NCBI RefSeq assembly: GCF_002849855.1
Contig: NZ_CP018616.1
Span: forward strand, 2,046,001 to 2,110,000
Origin: Vibrio azureus
Lineage (GTDB): Bacteria; Pseudomonadota; Gammaproteobacteria; Enterobacterales; Vibrionaceae
Length of the DNA: 64,000 bases
Reading direction: 5' to 3'
The translations under genes and the position numbers were made by a program. The notes beneath the pieces are model-generated. The model saw only the letters and a list, made by a program, of their open reading frames with translations. It had not been told where the DNA came from and did no database searches. Each line of letters begins with the position of its first letter. Position 1 is the stretch's first letter. Of the stretch, positions 49,201-58,217 are shown in pieces.

Positions 49201-49724
49201 AAGCAGCAAGTGAATTCCTTTTCATATTTAGAGTTATCGCTTCACAACTATAATCGCTTAAAAATCATTTTAAAAGCGTCGGTGAGGCAAACTCATCATT
49301 GCTAATTATGTCAATTTCATTATTCCGCTCGTGAGAAATGCATCCATCACGCAGCACGTTGGGAAAGTTAGAAGATGGATTTTAACGTGGACAATGGCAT
49401 GTCCACGTAAAACTTGAATACCTGAGAAACGGAGGGCTGATCGGCTTTTCCAATAGGCTTAAGAGGTTGATAAGTAAAACTATCGGTTGGGATGGTTTAA
49501 GATGTGATCATCTAAACCAAGAAAATCAAAATCTATATTAATCAATAGCTTAATCACATTCAAATGATTGATTGGCGATAAAGTGGCGACACCGAAGCCT
49601 GTGTAGCCAATTTTAGGAGATAGAGGAGCTTTTACTTTCCCTATGTATTATTTGTGATCTTGGATGTATAGATGCTCATTAAAGGCACAATACTAACCTA
49701 AATACTACCTTCAGATAATATCAT
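49201..49724. other. 524-bp gap without a recognisable gene
   Basis: Contains a 9-bp perfect hairpin ACGTGGACA / TGTCCACGT at 49385-49408 and otherwise AT-rich sequence. It separates the STAND gene end from the start of the retropepsin-like gene and should hold its promoter. Confidence 0.6.
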
Positions 49725-51755
49725 TTATGCTTCCTTAGCAATTCTTTTTCTATCCATTATACGCTGCTTTTGAATTGTAATGCCGAGTAGCTCTGAAAGT
49801 TGCTGTTTTTCCCTATAATCAACAGGGAACATATATATATGTTGAACTATCATTTCCTTTAAAATTCTTGTGCATACAGGGTTGTCTTGAAGTTTAGTCT
49901 TACATTTTGTCACATTCTCAATTTTTAAAGATCTATTGAATTGAAGCTCTATTGCTAAATTAATAAGGTAAAATGCAGGTGTATCCGACTTTTCTTCTAG
50001 ATAGCTATAGATCTCTAGAGCTTCTTTCGAACCAACAGATAATGCTATTTTTCTAACAACAGCACTTATTACACCGTAAGTTAAATGAAGGTATGCACCT
50101 TCTGCGAATTTTTCTACTTCTTTATCTGTTAGATTAGGGAACTCTACTAAATGATTAGTTATCATTTTTTTAATTTCATCTTTGGACAAATCTGATATCT
50201 TAATAAAATATTCAAGAAATCTTAAACCAGTGGATATACTACATTCTGCTAAGTCAGCCAATAAGTCTTTCGTTAAACTTGCATGTCTATTTCTTATTAT
50301 TTGGCCTGCTATTTCCATCCCTTTGAAAGTTTTATTAATATTAGCAAGAATATCTGGAGTTTCAATAGCGTCCTCTTTAACTGATTTCTCAGGCACGTGC
50401 TTTCGTTCAATATCATCAAGCTTCTGGTTGTATTCATCCCGTTCTTTTTGAATTTCTCTTTGTTCGAGTATGAGTTCGGGAATTTTCTTCATAAACTCAT
50501 CCATAAATGACAATCGCTCTTTTTGCAGAGTAGCTACATCCTGATCATAAAATAGTTTTTTTAATACTTGCTTTATCTTACTTAGCACCCAAGAATCTTT
50601 GGTATGATGGGTAATAAATATTAATATATTTGCAAAATCTTCTCTATGTATAAGTTCTAATAGCTTGTTTACCTGTTCTTTAACATCTTTAGAGTCGAAG
50701 TAAGAATCTGCAAATTTCTTACCAACAAAATAATAGTAAATATATGGATACTTAAAGCTAACTTTAACGTCATCTTCTTTTAAAATTGAATGAGTGATTA
50801 GTTTTTTCAAAACCACTTCACGATCTACACCAAGATATTTTTTGCAGTATTCAACAAAAAAATCATCTAATTGTTTCTTGCTTGGTTCTGTTTCTGACTC
50901 AAAAATCCACCAAGCCAATTCTGTAAGTACATTTAAATACTTTTCAAACTCATGTTTATTTATTTTTGCCTTGTCAAAGGATTGATATATGAGTTGCTGA
51001 TAACAATGCCCATATGAAGTCAAATCAAGGTTTAATTGCGCATTTGCTTCAAACATCTGTAATAACATTAATACATATATAGGTTTAGAAGGAACAATAT
51101 TATTTTTAATAACAGTGTTCAAGCGAGATTTTAAATCATCGCATTGTGAGTATAAATCAATATCTTCAATACACTCCTCTATACCAAGAGAAATCCATTT
51201 CCTAACAATCTCCTCTCTTTTTTTATTACCTAAACTTAATATATTTGCTTTTGCATGAGAATCAAGTTCAGGAATATCGCTGAATACATACTTGAATGAA
51301 GTATGACACGTCATAATTGAAATCGGGAATATTTCATTAAGCTTTTCAAGAAATACACTTCTGTATCTTTTATTTAACTGAATTTCATCGATATTATCTA
51401 ATAGAATAACTCTATTTTTTTTACTGCAATAATCTTTATATGTAAGGTTGGTATATTGTTCATTTATTGCTTTTGTTATAGAAATCTCTATATCTGATTT
51501 TTTAATATTTTTAGCATCTATATATATAGGTAAATATTCAGACAATAAAAATTTTAAATAATAATTCTTCAATAACGATGTCTTGCCCTGCTGTTCTTCA
51601 CCAGATAGGAGATAACAAGCAGGTCTTTCAAGAATCACTCTCGAACTCTTTATATCTACTAAATCTATATCTTTAGTAGTTGTAGGCTCTAAATCAAGAT
51701 CAGGAAATACATATATACTAGAAAGAGTAATTTTATTTACTTTTCTATGGGTCAA
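49725..51755 (-). CDS. STAND-type P-loop NTPase, C-terminal partner of the TIR protein
   Basis: 676 codons; the first start-like codon is TTG at 51755, with no good Shine-Dalgarno. Walker A is SGEEQQGKTS (about 51-60) and Walker B RVILLDNIDE (115-124), followed by a winged-helix-like region and a long helical C-terminal half. The frame is open upstream to a TAA next to the A9 run at the end of the TIR gene. A -1 slip there joins both into one TIR-NTPase-sensor protein of about 850 residues, the layout of NLR-like (Avs/TIR-STAND) antiphage proteins. By itself the NTPase would lack an effector domain. Confidence 0.75.
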   Translation of the reverse strand: MTHRKVNKITLSSIYVFPDLDLEPTTTKDIDLVDIKSSRVILERPACYLLSGEEQQGKTSLLKNYYLKFLLSEYLPIYIDAKNIKKSDIEISITKAINEQYTNLTYKDYCSKKNRVILLDNIDEIQLNKRYRSVFLEKLNEIFPISIMTCHTSFKYVFSDIPELDSHAKANILSLGNKKREEIVRKWISLGIEECIEDIDLYSQCDDLKSRLNTVIKNNIVPSKPIYVLMLLQMFEANAQLNLDLTSYGHCYQQLIYQSFDKAKINKHEFEKYLNVLTELAWWIFESETEPSKKQLDDFFVEYCKKYLGVDREVVLKKLITHSILKEDDVKVSFKYPYIYYYFVGKKFADSYFDSKDVKEQVNKLLELIHREDFANILIFITHHTKDSWVLSKIKQVLKKLFYDQDVATLQKERLSFMDEFMKKIPELILEQREIQKERDEYNQKLDDIERKHVPEKSVKEDAIETPDILANINKTFKGMEIAGQIIRNRHASLTKDLLADLAECSISTGLRFLEYFIKISDLSKDEIKKMITNHLVEFPNLTDKEVEKFAEGAYLHLTYGVISAVVRKIALSVGSKEALEIYSYLEEKSDTPAFYLINLAIELQFNRSLKIENVTKCKTKLQDNPVCTRILKEMIVQHIYMFPVDYREKQQLSELLGITIQKQRIMDRKRIAKEA

Positions 51756-51823
51756 TGATATTTCAGTATCGTTGGCCCATTCTAGTATTTTTTTTTGGGG
51801 CGTAATATTAGTTTTATTAACCT

Positions 51824-52285
51824 CTACGATCTCAAGTTTTTTTTTGGTTTAAACTCATTAATATGCTCTTTAATGCGATTAATTGCATCTAACCATGCTG
51901 TATCTGTATTTTCCCAAGTTGTAATCGCTTTTGCATCTTTAGGCACTGCTTGAAATTTAGAAAATTCACATGAGTTCCAATCACAAGGCCTTAAAATTAT
52001 CGAAATTATTTGTGCAGATCCTTGCTCTTGCCTCTCTATCGCACGCTTTACTTCCTTATCATAACAATAATCTGATGCAAGAAAGCTCGGGCTGACAAGA
52101 AGTATTATTATATCTGCACTTTCTAAATTAGTGTCAATTTGGTCTTTCCAATCCTCTGCTGCTAAGATTTTTCTGTCATGCCAGACCGAAATAATATTAG
52201 TTCTTTTTAACATAGTTAAATGTTCATCGAGATCGTCTTTAAGAGATTCATCTTTATGTGAGTAACTTATAAATACTTTTTTCAT
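51824..52285 (-). CDS. TIR domain protein
   Basis: 153 residues, almost all a TIR domain: KKVFISYSHKDESLKDDLDEHL (strand A and box 1), WHDRKILAAEDWKDQI, IIILLVSPSFLASDYCYDKEVKRAIE with Glu78 as the likely catalytic NADase residue, and ISIILRPCDW. Bacterial TIRs of defence systems hydrolyse NAD+ or make cyclic ADPR signals. It ends FKPKKNLRS just after CC-AAAAAAAAA-CTTGAG; a -1 shift on this A9 run continues into the STAND NTPase with no stop. A good start (ATG with TAGAGG-like AGGT upstream) is present. Confidence 0.85.
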   Translation of the reverse strand: MKKVFISYSHKDESLKDDLDEHLTMLKRTNIISVWHDRKILAAEDWKDQIDTNLESADIIILLVSPSFLASDYCYDKEVKRAIERQEQGSAQIISIILRPCDWNSCEFSKFQAVPKDAKAITTWENTDTAWLDAINRIKEHINEFKPKKNLRS

Positions 52286-52507
52286 TTTACCTCCAAGTAC
52301 TCACTACTGTTTGTACTATTAATTTTTACTGACAACTAAAATAATTACCGAGCAACATCAAAAGAAATTATATGCAACTAATCTTTAACTTTTAATAAAT
52401 TACCTAATATTTCTTCTGCCCTCAATTTATAGTATGGCATTCTGGGTGTTCTGTCGCAAAACAGATCATTTATCGTCTCGACAAATCCTTTCTATCGCAA
52501 AAAATCA

Positions 52508-52758
52508 CATTTTCTGTCAGCATACTCTTAAGATAGAGATGTTCTGTTCTTTTCTTGAGGTGATCAATTTTGAAAAAATATATTCATTTAAACCCACCTT
52601 GCAGCCCCGTTACTCTTACCTCTCCTGATCCTTAGAGAGATCCATCGTCTTTAAATGAGATCTTTTAAAAACCGACAGAAAGTAAGATCATCCACATAAT
52701 TTCAATAACTTAAGACAATTTAGGAGAGGTTGTATTTGTGCTTTTTTTTCAAAAAAAC
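52508..52758. repeat. Divergent ~250-bp repeat R2b (module A)
   Basis: Partner of R2a. Begins CATTTTCTGTCA, includes ATCAATTTTGAAAAAATAT (about 52562) and GAGATCCATCGTCTTTAAAT (about 52640). It stands about 220 bp upstream of the TIR gene, the last cargo operon of its module. Confidence 0.7.
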
Positions 52759-53011
52759 TGAAAGTTTTTCAGTTTTTGAAATTTTTAAAAACGCTCTGTA
52801 AGCCATTTTAAGCGGCTTTAATTTTCTCCAAATCGAGCTATGGGTAAGGCTTCGTTTGATAAACTCAGAGACGCGGTGATAGGCAGATTTCGACGTTTAG
52901 GAATTGCGAAAAACTTAGATCGAAAAGCGCGCAGGCGGGGAGAGGTTGTGCAATTTCCGCCATTTTCTTTTCATTTATTCTCATTTTCATACGTTTGCTG
53001 TAACTTGCTTA

Positions 53012-53037
53012 CAAAAAAGCGCCCTATTAGGGCGCCT
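53012..53037 (-). terminator. Terminator of the kinase-PP2C operon
   Basis: GCGCCCTA / TAGGGCGC stem with a tight loop; the minus strand continues into CTTTTTTG. Confidence 0.75.
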
Positions 53038-53169
53038 AATACAATCTGTAATTCAATTAATATCAGGTTGTCGAAAAGTTAAATGATGAAGTTTGAGCTA
53101 TCTCGCCTCAATCAGCTAAGTAAAAACATAACTAATTAAGACACCCACCCCTAACGATTTGTAATAAGC

Positions 53170-53913
53170 TTATTTGATTTCAACTTTAACATTCATGCAG
53201 GTGTAGTCATCTTTTGGCCCTCTTCGTTCAATTCTTTTCCGCAAACTGTTTATAAATGCAGAGGGCGTTGACATTGTTAGATCCGAGAACCTTGGCCTAT
53301 GATGCCAATAATCATAAGCACCATCAGACATGATAGATAATAGCAGCGTTCCATCTTCAATAAATTCATCTATTTTTACCACTGTAATTTCATAGTCTAA
53401 TTCAATTTGAGATGATAATGCTTTTGTTATAACACTGGATAACCTTTCCTTTCTTTCATTAATTTTTTTGACCGGATGCTCACCTTCTTCTATCATTTCT
53501 TGGTATCGGGTGTGATCTCTAGTCAACTGCTTTAATTTATTACCTTTCTTTATATAAACCCTACAGTCTCCTGCATGTCCAATAATAATCTCTTTACTTG
53601 TTACATATACAGTTGTTAGTGTTGTAGCCGCCGTAGCAAAGTTGCTATCTATTAATGATAACTCGTTAATATTTTTCTTTGCTAAATTAAAGGCGGATTG
53701 AGTTGAAAAACTACCTTCACTTACACTATTCTCGACTGATTTGATTGCACTTTTAGATGCGCTGCTCGCACCAGCTATAGACCCTACACCATCAGCTATC
53801 GCAAAAACTAAATTACATTGACTATCGTATATAGGCTGTAATAGAAAATCTTCATTTTCAACCTTCATTGGCTTTGAATAGCTAAAACTACTTACTTCTA
53901 GTAACTGAATCAT
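53170..53913 (-). CDS. PP2C-type Ser/Thr protein phosphatase
   Basis: 247 residues. PPM motifs are visible in order: NEDFLL near residue 20, VFAIADGVGSIAGA near 37-50 with the metal Asp, TLTTVYVTSKEIIIGHAGDCRVYI, LTRDHTRYQEMIEEG, LLLSIMSDGAYDYW and a C-terminal GPKDDYTCMNV. The metal-binding aspartates appear complete, so a Mn/Mg-dependent phosphatase is expected. Its ATG directly follows the stop of the kinase gene, so it should reverse that kinase's phosphorylation. The pair lies directly behind the tail genes. Confidence 0.88.
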   Translation of the reverse strand: MIQLLEVSSFSYSKPMKVENEDFLLQPIYDSQCNLVFAIADGVGSIAGASSASKSAIKSVENSVSEGSFSTQSAFNLAKKNINELSLIDSNFATAATTLTTVYVTSKEIIIGHAGDCRVYIKKGNKLKQLTRDHTRYQEMIEEGEHPVKKINERKERLSSVITKALSSQIELDYEITVVKIDEFIEDGTLLLSIMSDGAYDYWHHRPRFSDLTMSTPSAFINSLRKRIERRGPKDDYTCMNVKVEIK

Positions 53914-54720
53914 TTAATTGCACCCTATTTCATTTATTGTCAAATTGAAATCTTCAAGTAATTCATCAATATTATTATATCGGTCTGCCTGAAAGTATTT
54001 CGTACACTTTTCAGTAATATTTTTAATAGAGCTAGGCGCATCCTTTCCACCATATATATCCAGTATAACCATGCCAATAGAGTATATATCACTTTGAAAA
54101 TTAAATTTCTCTTTATTATTAGCAACATCGGGATCTACATAGCGACCACTTCCCATTTTACTTATTCTAATGTCAGTTTGATAAGTGGCTCTATCCTCTT
54201 TCAAATCTTTAACTAAGCCAAAATCGGTAATTTTAAACGTAAAGTCAGCATAATATAAGATATTGGCAGGTTTAAGATCTCTATGAACATATCGGTTTTC
54301 ATGTATGAATTTCACGGCATGCAATATATCAAGTACTGCCTTCTTTTTTAACTTTTCATCCATCCCCTTTTGAATCATATCCTCTAGGTTACCCTTTGCG
54401 AGTTTCATGAAAAAGAATGGTGGGTTTTTATCTAACTCTAAGTGAATTATCGGTGCTATGTACTTTGAATTTTCTTGGCTTAGCTGATATTGAATAGTCG
54501 CTTCTTGAACAAATCTCTGCTCTAATCCAGCTATTTCTTTTATTTCACTATCATTATTGCTTCCAGATGGAGAATATATTTTTCGAGCACAGAGCTTTGT
54601 TAATGGCTCACAGTTTCCATATGCAAAAACCTTATGGACCATGCCGAACCCCCCAGAACCTAGTTTATTTAAAACTAATATTTTATAGCCATTTAACTCA
54701 TTAACTATTTTATTTTTCAT
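53914..54720 (-). CDS. Hanks-type Ser/Thr protein kinase
   Basis: 268 residues, a single cytoplasmic kinase domain without membrane segment or sensor. Glycine loop LGSGGFGMVHKVF (20-32), the ATP-lysine in LCARKIY, catalytic loop YVHRDLKPANILYY, TDFGLVKDL and the activation segment KMGSGRYVDPDV are all present, so it should be active. I use the ATG at 54720; the TTG at 54744 is less likely. Co-transcribed with the PP2C gene. This compact pair lacks the FHA and T6SS genes that accompany PpkA/PppA, so a role in phage defence, lysogeny or toxin control is inferred. Confidence 0.88.
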   Translation of the reverse strand: MKNKIVNELNGYKILVLNKLGSGGFGMVHKVFAYGNCEPLTKLCARKIYSPSGSNNDSEIKEIAGLEQRFVQEATIQYQLSQENSKYIAPIIHLELDKNPPFFFMKLAKGNLEDMIQKGMDEKLKKKAVLDILHAVKFIHENRYVHRDLKPANILYYADFTFKITDFGLVKDLKEDRATYQTDIRISKMGSGRYVDPDVANNKEKFNFQSDIYSIGMVILDIYGGKDAPSSIKNITEKCTKYFQADRYNNIDELLEDFNLTINEIGCN

Positions 54721-54962
54721 TAATAAATCAACTTTAGAAATCAACCAAAATCAAAGAAGAATAATCGTATTCACTTGTAATAATTTCTACTAAATGAAAT
54801 AACAATCAAACCATAAGTATAAATCGATAAGATATTGATAAATAATATTCAATTATTATCAACTCACACTTATACAGATTTTATTAAAATAATTTAATGA
54901 GCCAGATCAATACCTCATCTACATACCATTAAACTAATTGTAAGATAATGTTGCACTTACAA

Positions 54963-54985
54963 CAAAGCACCCGACTTGGGTGCTT
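54963..54985 (-). terminator. Terminator at the end of the tail operon
   Basis: AAAGCACCC / GGGTGCTTT, 9-bp stem with 5-nt loop, 29 bp after the 65-aa gene. The remaining sequence to 54721 is AT-rich and should hold the kinase promoter. Confidence 0.8.
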
Positions 54986-55013
54986 TACATCATTTGTTTT
55001 TAAGCTATGGTGA

Positions 55014-55211
55014 TCATTCTATTTGATAACTACCTGCAGAACTCCCAGCGTCAACCGTAACCTGAGCATTTTGCGTGATTTCATCTATCACTGCATGGGC
55101 AATCGCTTCGGCCATCGCGGCGCTTTTCGCGTGTGGGCCATTGGTCTCAAACCCTCTCGCTTGTAACTCTTTAACGAGTTTGTTTGTCAGTGACGTTTTA
55201 TCTAATGCCAT
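55014..55211 (-). CDS. 65-aa tail-terminal protein
   Basis: Last gene of the coupled tail operon; its ATG overlaps the spike stop (TAATG). An N-terminal helical half (LTNKLVKELQARGFETNGPH, MAEAIAHAVIDEITQ) is followed by a beta/Gly-Ser end (VTVDAGSSAGSYQIE). It may be a spike-associated tip or a chaperone-like cap, but no family is recognised. An identical protein is encoded at 47921-48118, showing that the spike end and this gene move as a unit. Confidence 0.75.
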   Translation of the reverse strand: MALDKTSLTNKLVKELQARGFETNGPHAKSAAMAEAIAHAVIDEITQNAQVTVDAGSSAGSYQIE

Positions 55212-56791
55212 TATTTACCCGCCTTAACTGTTGAAGATAAATCAGAGTGAGGTTTGCCCGTGTATGCGCAAATACAATCGCCTTGCACCACACCTTTGCC
55301 CCCATTCATGGTGATAAGGTCAGCGCTAAAGCGCATGTTCTTCGCACTGGCTTCGATGTCTTTCTCAACCTTAATCACCTGATTTCCAAGCACCGTCAGT
55401 TTGTCATCCAAGCCAACCACCACATCACGTAACTGGCCAATCACTTGCGCCCATTCCCCACCACTGGCTAAATGCATGCTTTCTAATGTGGCGAGGTTCA
55501 TGGCATCGCCTGCCAAAACATCAATGGCCCCCATCGCCTCAATGCGCTTTTGTCCCCCAATGAACTCTTGGCTGTGCTCCACCGTGAAAAGCTCATGCAA
55601 ACCAAATTCACTGGTGTGCTGCTCGGCTCGCTCTGTGATTTGAAACGCCTCAATTAAACGCGTTTGGTCTGTACTTTGGCGATGATGCCCTGCGGCATCC
55701 GTATGCCAATACACTTCATGGCGTTGCTGCGTTCTTTGCTCACCAGGGGCGAGACTCGGCAGCGGCCACCCATCACCTAACACGGTTCGAATAAAAGGTT
55801 TATCACTGCAGCCATAAGCAAACGCAATTTCAACGATGCTGCCCTCGGTTGGCATCGCCAATTGACCTTGCTCTGGCCCACCAATCCCCGTTGGCAAAGG
55901 GACCGCTTTATAGAGCGGCACCAAGGAATCATCACGGCCATGCTGGTCTAAGAGCTGAACATCCACCGCGTAACGGGGACGAAAAGGGTGATTTTCTTGG
56001 CCTGCTTGGCTTTGGTCAGTGATGGCCACCACTCGCGCCAATTTAGGTAGGTGATGACCTGCGGCCAATTCAGGGAATAGGTAATGCATTTTGCGCTTTT
56101 CACTGGTTGGCCCTTGCGCCCAGTACAGCGTCATGTTGCCCTGCTGCAAATGCACTTGAGTGATGCGTTTGTCATTGAAAACCACACCTGGACGAACCGA
56201 AGGCATCACCGCTAAGGTCATGCTCTCCCCATTTTTTGCGCGCTTGGCCAAAGCAGGATCGATGGTAATTGGCCTTGAGTGCCAGCGACTCTCTGTAAAC
56301 TCGCCTAAATAGATTTGACCATCAGATTGCTGAAACCACACAAAGTCTTCAAGTTGAAACGCTCGGCCAAGATGGCTCAGTAATTGGTAACCACTGCCTT
56401 GAGAGGTAAAGTTTGCGATGCGTTCATACACATAATCTTGCTCTGGTAACACAAAATCTAAGCCGGTATCAAAACTAAGCTGCTCAATGATTTCACTGAT
56501 GGTCGCATGTTGAATACTGACAGGCCACCTTGACGCCAACAGTCCCGAACGCTCTCTGGCAATAAACCGAGTAAACCCATTTTGCGCGGGCTGGGCTTTA
56601 CTCACGTAACCATCAAAATAACGCACCAATTCCGCTTCATAGCCGATATCAAACAGCACCAAGTCATTGGGTTTTACTTTGCCTTTCACTACAAAGGTCG
56701 CTCGGCCTCCGGCGCACAGTTCAAGAATGACCTGCGCATCGACTAACACTTGAGGCTCACCGTTGATGGTCAATCGTTGGTTTAATTTCAT
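55211..56791 (-). CDS. Baseplate hub and tail spike protein (gp27/gp5-VgrG-like)
   Basis: 526 residues. The N-terminal ~200 residues look like a phage late control D/gp27 hub (FIARERSGLLASRWPVSI...FVLPEQDYVYE). The middle has an OB-fold block (YAVDVQLLD...PLPTGIGGPEQGQLAMPTEGSIVEIAF) followed by GDGWPLPSLAPGEQR. The C-terminus is a spike with a tip motif VVQGDCICAYTGKPHSDLSSTVKAG that looks like a PAAR-type sharpener with Cys/His. The fused layout matches the puncturing device of contractile tails. Coupled at both ends (ATGA, TAATG). The last 60 codons are duplicated at 48118. Confidence 0.82.
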   Translation of the reverse strand: MKLNQRLTINGEPQVLVDAQVILELCAGGRATFVVKGKVKPNDLVLFDIGYEAELVRYFDGYVSKAQPAQNGFTRFIARERSGLLASRWPVSIQHATISEIIEQLSFDTGLDFVLPEQDYVYERIANFTSQGSGYQLLSHLGRAFQLEDFVWFQQSDGQIYLGEFTESRWHSRPITIDPALAKRAKNGESMTLAVMPSVRPGVVFNDKRITQVHLQQGNMTLYWAQGPTSEKRKMHYLFPELAAGHHLPKLARVVAITDQSQAGQENHPFRPRYAVDVQLLDQHGRDDSLVPLYKAVPLPTGIGGPEQGQLAMPTEGSIVEIAFAYGCSDKPFIRTVLGDGWPLPSLAPGEQRTQQRHEVYWHTDAAGHHRQSTDQTRLIEAFQITERAEQHTSEFGLHELFTVEHSQEFIGGQKRIEAMGAIDVLAGDAMNLATLESMHLASGGEWAQVIGQLRDVVVGLDDKLTVLGNQVIKVEKDIEASAKNMRFSADLITMNGGKGVVQGDCICAYTGKPHSDLSSTVKAGK

Positions 56792-57336
56792 CGCAGTTCC
56801 CGCTCCTCTTGCTTTAAAGCTTGCTCAAATCGCGTGGTCGTCTCTGAGGCTTGGTTATTATCAATCGCGGCATGGGCTTTAGGCTTCACGGGCTTGGTGC
56901 TGTCATTACTTTGTACACTGGCCTCTTTGGCTTTTGCTTGCTCGCGCTGCTCTTTTACTTCCGAAACCGATAAATGCTCTCTAAGCTGGAAGCTCACTTT
57001 CCACGACATCAATCGCTCTTGTTCATCGGCGGTCACACGCCCTACAAAGCGCACTTGGCGAATGGTCATGCTCTTTGCCAGCTCGTTTCCTATCCGATAA
57101 ATCTTGCGTTTGCCGCCTTCTTTTTGTCTCGATAGCACCATCAAACGCTTGAGGGTTTTGGCTTCTTTAAACGGGATCAGGCCCGTCACCGACAGCACCA
57201 TGCCTTTGTCCCCTTGCTCACTGCCATCCGTGCCGGAGGTTTGGCCGCTCATGTCTTCTTCTTTGAGTTCCATCGACAAATCCAAACGCGGTGAATTAAG
57301 CGGGATGATTTCCGCATCTAAGGCAATTTGGGTCAT
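56788..57336 (-). CDS. Phage baseplate-associated protein of unknown function (182 aa)
   Basis: Coupled to both neighbours by ATGA overlaps. A beta-rich domain (PRLDLSMELKEEDMSGQTSGTDGSEQGDKGMVLSVTGLIPF; KVSFQLREHLSV) is followed by a charged Lys/Glu/Gln tail. By position between hub-spike and fibre genes it is probably a hub or wedge component of this K139-like tail type. No enzymatic motif. Confidence 0.65.
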   Translation of the reverse strand: MTQIALDAEIIPLNSPRLDLSMELKEEDMSGQTSGTDGSEQGDKGMVLSVTGLIPFKEAKTLKRLMVLSRQKEGGKRKIYRIGNELAKSMTIRQVRFVGRVTADEQERLMSWKVSFQLREHLSVSEVKEQREQAKAKEASVQSNDSTKPVKPKAHAAIDNNQASETTTRFEQALKQEERELR

Positions 57337-58217
57337 CCTAATACCTCCATCAAATAGTTAAGAGGGTGCGCACTTAAAAACAGCACCGCAAAGGTATAAG
57401 GCCCTGTGATGCTCGGCAGTGTGGACTGTTCGAGCACCGTCGCAAGCACCCCCGCTTCACCTTGATAGAGCAATCGGTGTAATGAGCCGTCACCAAAGGT
57501 GGGCATCGCTTGTAACTGCTGCAGATGTTGCTCGCGCTTTTGGGCCAGCGCCGCCAATTTATCCACGGGCGTGGCTTGTCCTTGAGATAAGGATTCAAGT
57601 TGGGCTAACTGGCCGCTTATCTGACGGCGCGTTACTCGCCATGGTGTCACGTTTAAATCAGCGCGGGGCAACAAGCGCGGCTGAATGATGGTCGGTGGCT
57701 GAGTCAAATTATCGGCTTGCTGGGTTTGTTCCCAGCTTGCTCGGCGGCTCACCATGCCTAATTCGGGTAATCCGGTTTGCGCATAGGCACGACGCGTGGC
57801 ACTGGCGAACGCGGCTAAATTGGCTTCACTGAGCATCCAAGCCAATCCATATAAGGTGCCTTTGGGGTGATGCCCATCGTGGGTATCTCGTAATTTTTTT
57901 GCCAAAACGTGTATTGCCGTTCGCGCCGTCAAATGATGCTCACGGCCATGTTTACTGCCAACGTCTTGCTGATATGGATGCACGCACAAGGCTTGCCCTT
58001 TGGCCATCACTCTATCTAGCTCTGCTCTTAGCCCCTCATGTTGCTGGGCTTGGGCACTGAGTTTTGGCGGGGTAAACGCCACTTTAGAGCCAAGGGCGCG
58101 CAAACGGGCTAACGCTTGATTTTGCTCGGCAGGGATTTGCTGGGTCACCGACTGCGCAGCGTCCTTAATGGCTTGCGTGCAAGGCGGTAAACGCCATTGA
58201 CCTGATTGCCAATTCAT
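57333..58217 (-). CDS. Phage tail/baseplate protein of unknown function (294 aa)
   Basis: Start at the ATG at 58217 (MNWQSGQWRLPPC) after AAGAGG; the seven codons upstream lie in the previous gene. Ala/Gln-rich helical protein with two likely coiled coils. Its ends overlap neighbours (coupled), so it is a structural member of the tail operon. I do not recognise a named family. Confidence 0.65.
   Translation of the reverse strand: MNWQSGQWRLPPCTQAIKDAAQSVTQQIPAEQNQALARLRALGSKVAFTPPKLSAQAQQHEGLRAELDRVMAKGQALCVHPYQQDVGSKHGREHHLTARTAIHVLAKKLRDTHDGHHPKGTLYGLAWMLSEANLAAFASATRRAYAQTGLPELGMVSRRASWEQTQQADNLTQPPTIIQPRLLPRADLNVTPWRVTRRQISGQLAQLESLSQGQATPVDKLAALAQKREQHLQQLQAMPTFGDGSLHRLLYQGEAGVLATVLEQSTLPSITGPYTFAVLFLSAHPLNYLMEVLG

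Larger units (their letters stand above)
52286..53169. other. 884-bp intergenic region between TIR and PP2C genes
   Basis: Holds the R2b repeat (52508-52758), an 11-bp inverted repeat AAAAACTGAAA / TTTCAGTTTTT at about 52757-52782, and the terminator at 53012-53037. Small frames in it have no Shine-Dalgarno or family resemblance and are not called. Confidence 0.6.

Noticed and set aside
52434..53082. Two small plus-strand frames in the TIR-PP2C gap
   Set aside because: They lie in the R2b repeat and terminator region, lack Shine-Dalgarno sequences and show low-complexity translation.
53170..54720. PpkA/PppA pair of type VI secretion
   Set aside because: No FHA protein or T6SS genes nearby, and the kinase has no transmembrane or periplasmic domain.
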